A stretch of DNA of 64,000 nucleotides from CAVXUB01 sp963764805 (GTDB lineage Bacteria; Actinomycetota; Acidimicrobiia; Acidimicrobiales; Bog-793), in NCBI GenBank assembly GCA_963764805.1, contig CAVXUB010000005.1, positions 1 to 64,000 on the forward strand, written 5' to 3'. Positions 1-9,200 of this stretch are shown one piece after another. Position numbers and translations under genes: made by a program. The notes beneath the pieces are model-generated. The model was not told where the DNA came from. It did not search any database and saw nothing but the letters and a program-made list of their open reading frames with translations. Position 1 is the first letter of the stretch, and each line of letters begins with the position of its first letter.

Positions 1-1819
1 GTGCCGACCAGCGGGGCCTCGCTCCGCAGGAGCGGCACCGACTGGCGCTGCATGTTGGAGCCCATCAGGGCGCGGTTCGCGTCGTCGTGCTCGAGGAACG
101 GGATCATGGCGGTGGCCACCGACACCATCTGGCGCGGCGACACGTCCATGTAGTCGACGTCATCCGGCGGGATGAGGTCCACCTCGCCGCCCTTGCGGCG
201 GATCAGGATGCGGTCCTCGGTGAACGCCCCGTCGGCGCCCAGCGGCGTGTTGGCCTGGGCGATGACGTGCCGGTCCTCCTCGTCCGCGGTGAGGTAGTCG
301 ATCTGGCTGGTGACCTTGCCCGACTTGACCTTCCGGTAGGGGGTTCCACGAAGCCGAACGCATTGACCCGGCCGTAGGAGGACAGCGAGCCGATCAGGCC
401 GATGTTCGGGCCTTCCGGCGTCTCGATCGGGCACATCCGGCCGTAGTGCGAGGAGTGCACGTCGCGGACCTCGAACCCGGCCCGCTCGCGGGACAGGCCG
501 CCAGGCCCGAGCGCCGACAGCCGCCGCTTGTGCGTCAGGCCGGCCAGCGGGTTGGTCTGGTCCATGAACTGCGAGAGCTGGCTGGTGCCGAAGAACTCCT
601 TGATGGAGGCGACGACCGGCCGGATGTTGATCAGGGTCTGCGGCGTGATCGCCTCGACGTCCTGGGTGGTCATCCGCTCCCTGACCACCCGCTCCATCCG
701 GGCCAGCCCCAGCCGGACCTGGTTCTGGATGAGCTCGCCGACCGTGCGCAGCCGCCGGTTGCCGAAGTGGTCGATGTCGTCGGTCTCGACCGGGATCATG
801 GCGTCGCCGGCCTTCATCTCGTCCTCGCCCGCGTGCAGCCGGACCAGGTACTCGATGGTGGAGACGATGTCCTCCTCGGTCAGCGTGCCCTGCGGATGGG
901 CTGGGTGAGGCCGAGCTTCTTGTTGATCTTGTACCGGCCCACCTTGGCCAGGTCGTACGCTTCGGGTTGAAGTAGAGGTTCTCCAGCAGCGCCTGGGCGG
1001 ACTCCCTGGTCGGCGGCTCGCCGGGGCGCAGCTTGCGGTAGATGTCGAGCAGGGCGTCATCCTGGTTCGTGGGTGTGGTCCTTCTCCAGGGTGGCGCGCA
1101 TCGACTCGAATCCGCCGAACCGCTCCAGGATCCGCGCCTCGTCCCAGCCGAGCGCCTTGAGCAGCACGGTGACGCTCTGCTTGCGCTTGCGGTCGATCCG
1201 CACGCCGACACTGTCCCGCTTGTCGATCTCGAACTCGAGCCAGGCCCCGCGGGACGGGATCACCTTGCAGCTGAAGATGTCCTTGTCCGAGGTCTTGTCG
1301 ACCTGGCGGTCGAAGTAGACGCCGGGCGAACGGACCAGCTGCGAGACCACGACCCGCTCGGTGCCGTTGATGATGAAGGTGCCCTTGGGCGTCATGAGCG
1401 GGAAGTCGCCCATGAAGACGGTCTGGCTCTTGATCTCGCCGGTGCTGTTGTTGACGAACTCCGCCGTCACGAACATGGGGGCGGAGTACGTCATGTCCTT
1501 GTCCTTGCACTCCTCCACGGAGTACTTGGGCGGCTCGAACCGGTGGTCGCGGAACGACAGGGACATGTTCCCGTGAAGTCCTCGATCGGCTGATCTCCTC
1601 GAAGATCTCCTCAAGGCCCGACTGCTCAGGGATGTCCTTGTCGCCCGCCTTATTCGCCGCCGCTACCCGCGCCTGCCAGCGCTCGTTGCCGAGCAGCCAG
1701 TCGAACGAATCGGTCTGCAGGGCCAGCAGGCCAGGGACCTCGAGTGGCTCGGTGAAGCGGGCGAAGGAGACGCGGCGGTTGGCGGGGCCGGTGGCTGAGG
1801 CGCTGCGCGATGCTGCCAA
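1..1819 (-). CDS. rpoB: RNA polymerase beta subunit, 5' part only, several frameshifts
   Basis: This is the N-terminal third (about 606 codons) of the beta subunit of RNA polymerase; the gene runs off the left edge of the window. The ATG at 1819 opens a typical actinobacterial N-terminus, and the segments LEVPGLLALQTDSFDWLLGN, KGTFIINGTERVVVSQLVRS, GTSQLSQFMDQTNPLAGL (rifampicin region) and SHYGRMCPIETPEGPNIGL are all recognisable. The reading frame breaks about six times: lost bases in G/C runs near 341, 894, 958, 1571 and 1588, and an extra base near 1065. Re-inserting or removing these bases restores a continuous family-like protein, so I regard them as assembly errors rather than a pseudogene. 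It lies downstream of rplL, as in other bacteria. Confidence 0.95.
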
Positions 1820-2253
1820 CAGGGGTCCTTCCGAGCTTGTGGCGAACTTTCACCGCACGCACAAAACGCCCTGCGGCACGCCGCGAGGGGCTCGAGGTGG
1901 TCGAGGACGTTGAGAGTGCAGCGCAAATTTGCAGTGTAGCCGACGGCCACACCGCTGGTCAAGTGTATCGCACTATGAGGTTCACGGTTGCTCCGCAGCA
2001 TGGCTGGTTCTCGGCGAAACGTCAAGTCCGCAGGGCCTGTCCAGCCCAACTCGGCACGTGACGAACGCCACAGCGTGCTTCAGGTGTGGGTCTCATGCCT
2101 CCTGGGTAAAGTACCAGTTCGCGGCTTTATTCCATGCGCTGCGGGACGGGGCAACGGTCCTGCCTGTTACGCCGGTTTCGCCAGCCCATCATGGCCGGGA
2201 AACAGGGTGCCCGGCCGGCTTCGCCGGCCGGGCACAGACCTCGTTGCCGGACC
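1820..2253 (-). other. rplL-rpoB intergenic region
   Basis: This 434-base stretch separates the rplL stop from the rpoB start and holds no credible gene. Its only clear structure is the strong hairpin at 2207-2235, annotated separately. Regulatory spacers of this size between rplL and rpoB are usual in actinobacteria. Confidence 0.7.
2207..2235 (-). terminator. rplL-rpoB attenuator hairpin
   Basis: A perfect 12-bp inverted repeat (arms 2207-2218 and 2224-2235, GTGCCCGGCCGG and its complement) with a 5-base loop lies 19 bases beyond the rplL stop on the minus strand. It is not followed by a strong T-run, so partial termination (attenuation) between the ribosomal protein genes and rpoB is more likely than full termination. 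The hairpin is visible directly; its function is inferred from the position, where such attenuators are known in other bacteria. Confidence 0.6.
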
Positions 2254-2647
2254 TTACTTGACGGTGACTGTCGCGCCAGCGCCCTCGAGCGCGGCCTTCG
2301 CCTTGTCCGCGGCCTCCTTGTTGACCTGCTCGAGCAGCGGCTTGGGCGCGCCGTCCACCAGGTCCTTGGCCTCCTTCAGGCCGAGGCTGGTCAGCGACCG
2401 GACCTCTTTGATGACCTGGATCTTCTTGTCGCCTGCCGCTTCGAGGACGACGTCGAACTCGTCCTTCTCCTCGGCCTCGGCCTCGGCGCGCGGCGCCGCC
2501 GCCGGCCGGCGCCGCGGCGGCCACCGCGACCGGTGCCGCGGCCTTGACGTCGAAGGTGTCCTCGAACTGCTTCACGAAGTCCGACAGCTCAAGGAGGGTC
2601 ATCTCCTTGAAGGCGTCGAGCAGGTCGTCGGTGCTGAGCTTGGCCAT
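2254..2647 (-). CDS. rplL: Ribosomal protein L7/L12 (one frameshift)
   Basis: L7/L12 forms the flexible stalk of the 50S subunit that recruits translation factors. The N-terminal dimerisation domain (MAKLSTDDLLDAFKEMTLLE) and, in another frame, the C-terminal factor-binding domain (LTSLGLKEAKDLVDGAPKPL) are clear. They are separated by a frame change in the Ala/Gly hinge near 2505; the region is one base too long for a continuous frame, which fits an extra base in a GC run. The ATG at 2647 is preferred to the ATG at 2656 because GGAGGA lies about nine bases upstream of it. The gene follows rplJ closely. Confidence 0.93.
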
Positions 2648-2652
2648 GGTGG

Positions 2653-3356
2653 TCATTCCTCCGTTGGTCCGGTCTGTCGGCGGCGGCCGGCCAGCGGCCT
2701 CGTCGTGGGCGTCCGGTTGGGCTGTCTGCGGCTCGGGCCTGGCGCCGTGTCCGCTGGCGCCGTGTCGGCTGGCGCCTGTCGGCCTGCGTGCTGTCGGCCG
2801 CGCGCTGTCGGCGGCCGTGCCGCGCCGTGGCGCCGCGCTCGGCTTCCCGCTTCGCCTGAAGCGCCTCGGCCAGCTGGGCCATCTGCGACGGCAGCGCGGC
2901 CAGCGCGGCCGCCGCGTTCGTCATCGACGCCTTCATGGCGCCGGCCAGCATGGCCAGCAGGACCTCACGCGATTCGAGCTCGGCGAGCCGTTCGATCTCG
3001 GCCGGGCTCATCGACTTGCCGTCGATCACCCCGCCCTTGATCACCAGCGCCGGGTTGGCCCTGGCGAAATCGCGCAGTCCCTTGGCCGCCTCGACCACGT
3101 CGCCCTCGACAAACGCGATCGCCGACGGCCCGGTCAGCAGCGAGTCGAGCTCCGTGGCGATGCCTGCCTCGGCCGCCGCGATCTTGGTCAGGGTGTTCTT
3201 GACCACGCTGAACGTCGCCTGCTCGCCCAGCGTGCGGCGCAGCTCGGCGAGCTGGGCCACGGTCAGGCCGCGGTACTCGGCCAGCACGGCGCCGCTGGAG
3301 CTCTGGAACCGCTCGGTCAGCTCGGCGACCGCGGCCACCTTCTCGGCCCTCGCCAT
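2653..3356 (-). CDS. rplJ: Ribosomal protein L10 (C-terminal tail frame uncertain)
   Basis: L10 anchors the L7/L12 dimers to the ribosome. The ATG at 3356 begins MARAEKVAAVAELTERF and the L10 fold reads cleanly for about 170 residues (VVKNTLTKIAAAEAGI, PALVIKGGVIDGKSM). After this the open frame shows no stop and would run into rplL in an Arg-rich reading. Another frame gives an Ala/Pro/Asp-rich tail (PADTAPADTAP), as seen in actinobacterial L10 proteins, and stops at 2653-2655 within the rplL start region. I infer a lost or gained base near 2800 and use that stop. The end coordinate is less certain than the start. Confidence 0.88.
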
Positions 3357-3753
3357 GGGCCTCCTTTCCTGGGCCGGTGCGGCCCCGGGTCCGGGACGTC
3401 GCCGGCCACGTCCGTCGCCGCGAAGGGGGCCCAGCAAGGCGAACGCCCCGGCGCGCGGCACCAGGGCGTGGACACCACCCGGCCCAGGATGGGCCAGAGC
3501 GCGGTTCAGCTCGGACGCCTGCGCAGGCCGCCCGCTTGCGCGGGGCCTTCGGTCGCCCCGTGCTGGCACGCGGCGACAACCGACGGTCTTTGGCTGAAAC
3601 GAGTATACGCGGCCTACCGCAGCGCCGCCAAACCAGCCCGGGTTTGTGGTCGCAAGGTCGTCATCGCGGCCCTACAGCCCACGGACTCGGTCGGCTCCCC
3701 ACGGCCGCGGGCTGGCGGCAGGCCGGGTGGCAGGGGGTCAGGTGGCGAGCGGG
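3357..3753 (-). other. rplA-rplJ intergenic region and L10 leader
   Basis: This stretch of almost 400 bases between rplA and rplJ holds no convincing gene. It contains a candidate promoter (3602-3631) and then about 240 transcribed bases before rplJ. In many bacteria this leader binds L10 and gives autogenous control of rplJ-rplL. I could not fold it reliably by eye, so the leader assignment rests on position. Confidence 0.5.
3602..3631 (-). promoter_or_regulatory. Candidate sigma-70-type promoter for rplJ-rplL
   Basis: On the minus strand a TTGGCG hexamer (3626-3631) and a TATACT hexamer (3602-3607) are separated by 18 bases, a good match to a housekeeping sigma-factor promoter. It lies about 245 bases upstream of rplJ in the intergenic space where an rplJL promoter is expected. 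Confidence 0.55.
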
Positions 3754-4477
3754 TCAGCTGGCGGCGGGCTCCAGATCCTCGGTCAGGCCGCGCGTCTTGC
3801 CGGGGTCAACCGGGATGCTCGGGCCCATGGTGGTGGTGATGGCGGCCTTCTTCAGGTACCGGCCCTTGGCCGCCGACGGCTTCAGCCGCAGGATCTCGTC
3901 GAGGGCGGCCGCGTAGTTCTCGCACCAGCGCGGAGTCGGTGAAGGACGCCTTGCCGATGATGAAGTGCAGGTTGCCGTGCCGGTCAACGCGGAACTCGAT
4001 CTTGCCGCCCTTGATCTCGGTGACGGCCTTGCCCACGTCGGGGGTGACGGTGCCGGTCTTGGGGTTGGGCATGAGGCCGCGCGGGCCGAGGACCCGGCCG
4101 AGCCGGCCGACCTTGCCCATCAGGTCGGGGGTGGCGACGACCGCGTCGAAGTCGAGGAACCCGCCCTGGATGCGCTCGATGAGGTCGTCGGAGCCGACGA
4201 AGTCGGCGCCCGCCGCCCGCGCTTCCTCGGCCCGGTCGCCGGTGGCGAAGACGAGCACGCGGGCGGTCTTGCCGGTGCCGTTGGGCAGGTTCACGGTGCC
4301 GCGGACCATCTGGTCCGCCTTGCGCGGGTCCACGCCGAGCCGCAGCGCGACCTCGACGGTGGGGTCGAACTTGGTGGTGGAGGTCTTCCTGGCCAGCGCC
4401 ACCGCCTCCGACGGGCTGTAGAGCCGGGTCCTGTCGATCTCGGCCTCGGCGGTGCGGTATGCCTTGCTGCGCTTCAT
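3754..4477 (-). CDS. rplA: Ribosomal protein L1 (one frameshift)
   Basis: L1 binds 23S rRNA at the tRNA exit stalk and often represses its own operon. The protein starts at ATG 4477 (MKRSKAYRTAEAEIDRTRLY) and shows the L1 signature GRLGRVLGPRGLMPNPKTGT. Near 3935 the frame changes after FTDSALV; the correct continuation ENYAAALDEILRLKPSAAKG to the end at 3754 lies one base away, matching one extra base. About 240 residues is normal for L1. The gene follows rplK and precedes the rplJ leader. Confidence 0.94.
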
Positions 4478-4613
4478 GTTCTTGTCTCCTTAACGAATGG
4501 AGGTCGTGGTCCACGGGCCAAGCGCTGGCCCTGCCACGCGGGTCTGCCCGGATCTCATCAGTGGTTCAGTTCTGCCCTCACAGGGGCAGCAATACGAACG
4601 GCGTTCGTCCGGT

Positions 4614-5048
4614 TTAGTCCTGGACGGTGATCCCCATCGAGCGTGCGGTGCCCGCGATGATCTTCTCGGCCGCCTCGATCGTGTTCGCGTTGAGGTCGGG
4701 CATCTTGGTCTGCGCGATCTCGCGCACCTGCGCCGCGGTCACCGAGCCGACCTTGTCCGTGTGCGGCGTCCCGCTGCCCTTGTCCACGCCCGCCGCCTTC
4801 TTGATCAGCTCGGCGGCGGGGGGCGTCTTGGTGATGAACGAGAACGACCGGTCCTCGTAGATCGTGATCTCGACCGGGATGACGTTGCCCCGCTGGGACT
4901 CGGTCGCCGCGTTGTACTGCTTGCAGAAGTCCATGATGTTGACGCCGTGCGGGCCCAGCGCCGTGCCCACCGGCGGGGCCGGGGTGGCCGCGCCCGCGTT
5001 CAGCTGCACCTTGACGACCGCAGCGATCTTCTTCCTTCTCGGAGCCAT
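4614..5048 (-). CDS. rplK: Ribosomal protein L11
   Basis: L11 (144 residues) binds the GTPase-associated centre of 23S rRNA. The frame is intact from ATG 5048 (MAPRRKKIAAVVKVQLNAGA) to the stop at 4614. Conserved L11 features include the Pro-rich GAATPAPPVGTALGPHGVNI and a C-terminal rRNA-binding segment (VREIAQTKMPDLNANTIEAA). It lies between nusG and rplA in the standard nusG-rplK-rplA order. Confidence 0.97.
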   Translation of the reverse strand: MAPRRKKIAAVVKVQLNAGAATPAPPVGTALGPHGVNIMDFCKQYNAATESQRGNVIPVEITIYEDRSFSFITKTPPAAELIKKAAGVDKGSGTPHTDKVGSVTAAQVREIAQTKMPDLNANTIEAAEKIIAGTARSMGITVQD

Positions 5049-5095
5049 CAGTTCCTGTTCCTATTCCTGTATCCGCGGCTTGGACGCGCCCGTGC

Positions 5096-6076
5096 TCAGA
5101 TCTTGGAGACCTGGTCGAAGGAGAGCTCGACCGGGGTCTCCCGGCCGAAGATCGACACCAGCACCTTGAGCTTCTGGGTGTCGGGGTTGATCTCGTTCAC
5201 GGTGGCCGGCAGCGTCGCGAACGGGCCGTCCATCACCGTAACCGATTCGCCGACCTCGTATTCCACGGCCATCCGGGTGACCTCGGCCTTCGCCGCCTTC
5301 TCCTCCGGTTCGGGGGCGAGCAGGGTGGCCACCTCGGTCAGGCTGAGCGGGGACGGGCTGCTCGACAGGCCGACGAAGCCGGTCACCCCCGGGGTGTTGC
5401 GCACCGCCGCCCACGACTCGTCGGTGAGGTCCATCCGGACCAGGATGTAGCCGGGCAGCACCTTCTCCGACACCTGCTGGCGCTTGCCGCCCTTGATCTC
5501 GGTCACCTGGTGGACGGGGACCTCGACCTGGAAGATGTAGTCCTCCATGTTCAGCGACTGGGTGCGGCTCTCCAGGTTGCCCTTGACCCGGTTCTCGTAG
5601 CCGGCGTAGGAGTGCACCACATACCAGTCGCCCGGCAGCAGCCGCAGCTCGGCGGTGTACCGCTCGACTGGGTCTCCTCGGCCTCGGCTTCGGCTGGCTC
5701 TTCCCCGGCCTCAGCCTCGGCTGGCCCAGCCTCCTCGACCTCGGCCTCGGCCGGCTCAGTCTCCTCAGCCCCGGCCGGCCAGTCTCCTCGACCTCGGCCT
5801 CAGCCCCGGCCGGCTCAGCCTCCTCGGGCCCGGCCCCGGCCGCGGCTCAGCCTCCTCGGCGACGGCCTCCTGGGCCTCAGCCTCTTCCGGCTCAGCCTCG
5901 GCGGCCTCAGCGGTCCCGGCTTGGGCCGCCTCGGCCTCGCCAGCTACCCCGGCAGCTTCCATCCCCGTCGCCGCCTCCACCCCGGCCGCCTCGGCGGGGC
6001 CGGACGGGTCAGCCTGGCCGTCCATGGCAGAAGCATCCGCTGGCTGATCATTGGCGTGCACTTGGGACTCGGACAC
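5096..6076 (-). CDS. nusG: Transcription factor NusG with acidic N-terminal extension
   Basis: NusG binds RNA polymerase and modulates elongation and termination. The NGN and KOW domains read well (VVHSYAGYENRVKGNLESRT to VELSFDQVSKI). Upstream lies an Ala/Glu/Pro-rich acidic extension of more than 130 residues, as in Streptomyces NusG, where the core begins with DPV followed by an LPG-(D/E)-WYV motif; here GDPVERYTAELRLLPGDWYV is found. The GTG at 6076 (VSESQVHAND) with GGAGAG 12 bases upstream is the likely start. The frame slips inside the repetitive acidic part (for example near 5670, where one G of GG seems lost), so residue numbers there are approximate. Confidence 0.92.
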
Positions 6077-6156
6077 GATAACTCTTTCTCTCCGCTCTTC
6101 GCTGGCGACACCGGCGCCGCGACTATCCGGCAGCACCTGACTCCGGGCATACGCCG

Positions 6157-6448
6157 TCACCGGGCCCGCGGGCCTCGCGCGCCCGGTTGGCCGGCTGGAG
6201 CCGAACGCCCAGAACACCAACTTGGTGAACCCGTAGTCCAGGCTGGTCACGATCACGACCATCACGAGCACGAACGTCAGCGCGACGATCGTGTACGTGC
6301 GCAGCTCCCGGCGGGTCGGCCAGATGACCTTGCGCAGTTCGGCGATGACCTGACGGACAAATAGCGCGGGGGTGGTACGGCCGCTCTTGGCCGGGCCACC
6401 TGACTTCGCCCGCTTCTGCGCGGGCTGGCCACGCGTCTGTGTCGCCAT
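6157..6448 (-). CDS. secE: Preprotein translocase subunit SecE
   Basis: SecE is the small essential membrane subunit of the SecYEG channel. From ATG 6448 the sequence has a basic N-terminus, the conserved cytosolic helix FVRQVIAELRKVIWPTRREL and one membrane span (TYTIVALTFVLVMVVIVTSL). The printed frame lacks a stop and continues into nusG, which is abnormal. A TGA at 6157-6159 in the neighbouring frame would end a protein of about 96 residues, the usual length, so I infer an indel near the C-terminus and use that stop. Order tRNA-Trp, secE, nusG is the standard actinobacterial one. Confidence 0.9.
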
Positions 6449-6511
6449 GTCCTCACCTGAATAACACTGATCGATCACTCATCGCCTGCCGTCGGCCGGC
6501 GGCCGTGCTCG

Positions 6512-6585
6512 CAGGGCAGGAGGGACTCGAACCCCCAACCACCGGTTTTGGAGACCGGGACTCTGGCCAATTGAGCTACTGCCCT
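6512..6585 (-). tRNA. tRNA-Trp (CCA anticodon)
   Basis: The minus strand shows a full cloverleaf: acceptor stem AGGGCAG/CTGCCCT, D-loop with AATTGG, anticodon loop CTCCAAA giving anticodon CCA, T-loop GTTCGAGTC and discriminator G. The terminal CCA is not encoded. A tRNA-Trp directly upstream of secE-nusG is typical of actinobacteria. Confidence 0.97.
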
Positions 6586-6794
6586 CTGCCTGACGGCCTG
6601 ACCAGGGGAAACCGGCCACGCCATCGGCTGCCGCCAGCTCACCCGTACGGCCGCCCGCAGCCCATGCGGGCATGCGTGGTCCGTGAAGTGAACCACCGCC
6701 AGTTGGTGAAGTCTACGTTGCCAGGTGCCCTGGCGTCGAACCGCAGCGCAGGCAACGATGCCCGGGCCTGCGGACGGGATGCCAAGATGGGGAT

Positions 6795-7375
6795 ATGACC
6801 TCAGCCCACCCTCGCGTCTCCGCGCGCGTGTCCGCGATCGCCGAGTCGGCCACCCTGGCCGTGGACTCGAAAGCGAAGGCCCTGCGGGCGGCGGGACGTC
6901 CCGTGATCGGCTTCGGCGCGGGAGAACCGGACTTCCCCACCCCCGGTTACATCGTCGAAGCGGCTGAACGGGCGTGCGCCGAGCCCGTTTCCACAAGTAC
7001 ACCCCTGCCGCCGGGCTGCCGGAACTGCGGGAGGCGGTCGCGGCCAAGGCCGCCCGCGACTCCGGGTACGCGATAAACGCGAGCCAGGTGCTGATCACCA
7101 ACGGCGGCAAGCACGCGGTGTACGAGGCGTTCGCGACCCTGCTCGATCCCGGCGACGAGGTGCTGCTGCCGACTCCTTACTGGACCACCTATCCGGAGGC
7201 CATCGGGCTGGCCGGCGGCGTGCCGGTCCCAGTCATGACCGACGAGCGGTCCGGCTACCGCGCGTCAGCGGCCGATCTGGAAGCGGCCTGCACCAGCCGC
7301 ACCAAGCTGCTGGTCTTCGTCTCCCCGTCCAACCCGACCGGGGCGGTCTACCCGCCCGGGCAGGTCGCCGAGCGC
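6795..7375 (+). pseudogene. Class I/II aspartate aminotransferase, truncated at contig junction
   Basis: The N-terminal half of a PLP-dependent fold-type I aminotransferase, of the kind found beside secE in Streptomyces. The ATG at 6795 starts MTSAHPRVSARVSAIAESAT; then come GFGAGEPDFPTPGYIVEAAE, KYTPAAGLPELREAVAAKAA and SPSNPTGAVYPPGQVAERP. One C appears lost near 6989, changing the frame. The family-like sequence stops abruptly near 7375, after about 194 of about 400 residues, and is followed at once by an unrelated gene in opposite orientation. The PLP lysine and C-terminal domain are therefore missing. I infer an assembly junction rather than a natural truncation. Confidence 0.85.
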
Positions 7376-7757
7376 CCTTGGACATCCCGAGCTTCATACC
7401 GAGCGCGCCCAGCACCCAAGCGACAGCGGCTGTGGCGGGAAAGTCGGCGGGGGTCGGCAGGTAGACGAACAGCGGGATGCAGGCGAGGATGCCGATGATC
7501 GCCGCCAGCATGCCGAGGATCCCGCCGAAGAGGGCCTCGATGCCGGGGATGTCGTGGATCGACCGAACCGCCTCACGAACGCCTCGGCGCATCATCCGGC
7601 CCGCGATGCCGCCGGCGACATAGCCGATCAGGGCGCCGATCACTGCCCCGGTCAGATGGGCGGGAGAGGAGGCCTGCGAGCCGCCACCAGTCACCGCCAA
7701 TCCGATGAACACGCCGGCCAGGACGATCAGGAGCCGAAACCCCTCCACGAAGACCAT
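7376..7757 (-). pseudogene. PIN/TRAM-domain membrane protein (YacL-like), truncated at contig junction
   Basis: From ATG 7757 on the minus strand the protein starts MVFVEGFRLLIVLAGVFIGL and contains four hydrophobic segments (for example GAVIGALIGYVAGGIAGRMM and FGGILGMLAAIIGILACIPL). This arrangement matches the N-terminal membrane part of actinobacterial and Bacillus YacL-type proteins, which continue with a PIN nuclease-like domain and a TRAM domain. Here similarity ends at about 7376, before any PIN domain, exactly where the aminotransferase from the other side also ends. Identification rests on the membrane topology and is moderately certain. Confidence 0.6.
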
Positions 7758-7839
7758 GCAGCAACCAAGCGTAATGACTCTGCGCCCGCGGGCGCCGCCG
7801 CTACCCGACCAAATCGTGCCATTAGCATCCGCCTCGGCC

Positions 7840-9174
7840 ATGAGTACCGACCACGCGGCGGAGGCGAGCGCGACCGCCGGCGACATCCGCAAAGCGGGGC
7901 AAGCCCGTCGGCGGCGCCTCCGCAGGCGGCGGCTCGTCGCCCTCGGCACCCTCGCCTTGATCGTCGTGGTCATCGCTGCCGCGGGAGTCTCGCTCGGCTG
8001 GTCGAAGTTCGTCGACGCCACGACAACCACTCTCAGCCCCGGGCAGGTCCTGCAGAACAAGGAGGACAAGGCGGTCGCGGCGGCCATCAAGCGCCTCGGC
8101 GTGGCGCTGCCCGCACGGCCTACGGCCGCCATCCCTGCGCTTCCCGGCGGGGGCGGCGGGGAGAGGCTGGGGGCGCATCAGGTGTTCGGTTTCGTGCCCT
8201 ACTGGGACCTCGCGAGCGCCTCGTCGATTCCGGTGCAGGACTTCACGACGATCGCCTACTTCGCCCTCGGCATCGCGCCAGACGGCTCGCTCGTGCAGTC
8301 GGGCAACGCCTGGTACGACCTCGGCGACAGCTCCTTCAACCACTTGATGCGAGCGGCCCATGCGGCCGGCGACCGGGTGCTGCTCACCGTCTCCTCCTCC
8401 GACCAGCCGACCCTCGACGCCATCTCGTCGTGCCCCGCCGCCTGCGCGGCCAAGCTGGCGCCGCAGCTCGAGTCGCTGGTGCGCCAGTTCCACTTCGACG
8501 GCGTGGACCTCGACCTGGAGGGGTTGGCGGCGGGAGATCGGCAAGGGTTCGCCGATTTCGCCGGCACGGTCGCCGACGACCTGCACGCAGCCGTCCCGGG
8601 CACGCAGATGGTGCTCGACACCTATCCCCAGTCGGCGGACGACCCCGGCGACTTCTACGACGTCGCGGCCCTGGCGCCGCATTTCGACCAGATCTTCATC
8701 ATGGGCTACGACATGGAAGACCAGTCGGTGCCGTCCGCCAACGCTCCCCTGACCGGGGCTGCGATCAGCGACGTGGCGGCTCTTCAGGCCTACACCGCCA
8801 TCGTCCCCCCATCCAAGCTGATCTTCGGAGACCCCTTCTACGGCGTCGACTGGACCGAGAACGGCCCTTCGGGAGACCCCGGCACGCTGTCGGCGCCCAT
8901 CTCGCTCACATACGCCACCATCTCGGCCGGGCATCATGTCCCCCTCTGGGACCCGACGACCGAGACCGTCTGGTTCCAGTACACCTACGCCGGCAAGGCG
9001 CACATCGTCTGGTTCGACGACCCGTTGTCGCTGGCGCTGAAGGCGGCTCTCGCCAGCCAGTACCACCTGGCCGGCGACGGGATCTGGGCGCTCGGGATGC
9101 AGGGTGCGGCACCCGAGATGATCCAGGCGCTCGTCGGCGACGGCCCGGTCGTCAAGCTGCCGGCGACAGGTTGA
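7840..9174 (+). CDS. Membrane-anchored glycoside hydrolase family 18 protein
   Basis: A 444-residue GH18 (chitinase/spore-cortex-hydrolase-like) protein. The N-terminus is very basic (KAGQARRRRLRRRRL), followed by one transmembrane helix at about residues 32-54, so it is probably anchored with the catalytic domain outside the cell. The GH18 catalytic signature DxxDxDxE is present as FDGVDLDLEG, with Glu227 as the expected acid/base. The family strand FDQIFIMGYDMEDQ is also visible. The ATG at 7840 is chosen because an upstream start would only add sequence overlapping the region divergent from yacL. Related proteins act on chitin or peptidoglycan; the substrate cannot be told here. Confidence 0.85.
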   Translation: MSTDHAAEASATAGDIRKAGQARRRRLRRRRLVALGTLALIVVVIAAAGVSLGWSKFVDATTTTLSPGQVLQNKEDKAVAAAIKRLGVALPARPTAAIPALPGGGGGERLGAHQVFGFVPYWDLASASSIPVQDFTTIAYFALGIAPDGSLVQSGNAWYDLGDSSFNHLMRAAHAAGDRVLLTVSSSDQPTLDAISSCPAACAAKLAPQLESLVRQFHFDGVDLDLEGLAAGDRQGFADFAGTVADDLHAAVPGTQMVLDTYPQSADDPGDFYDVAALAPHFDQIFIMGYDMEDQSVPSANAPLTGAAISDVAALQAYTAIVPPSKLIFGDPFYGVDWTENGPSGDPGTLSAPISLTYATISAGHHVPLWDPTTETVWFQYTYAGKAHIVWFDDPLSLALKAALASQYHLAGDGIWALGMQGAAPEMIQALVGDGPVVKLPATG

Positions 9175-9200
9175 GCGGCGGCCGACTACCGTCGGCTCCG

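Noticed and set aside
5765..6478. A SecE-NusG fusion protein
   Set aside because: The shared frame lacks the expected secE stop, but a stop at 6157-6159 in the next frame and a GTG with ribosome-binding site at 6076 fit two separate genes of normal length.
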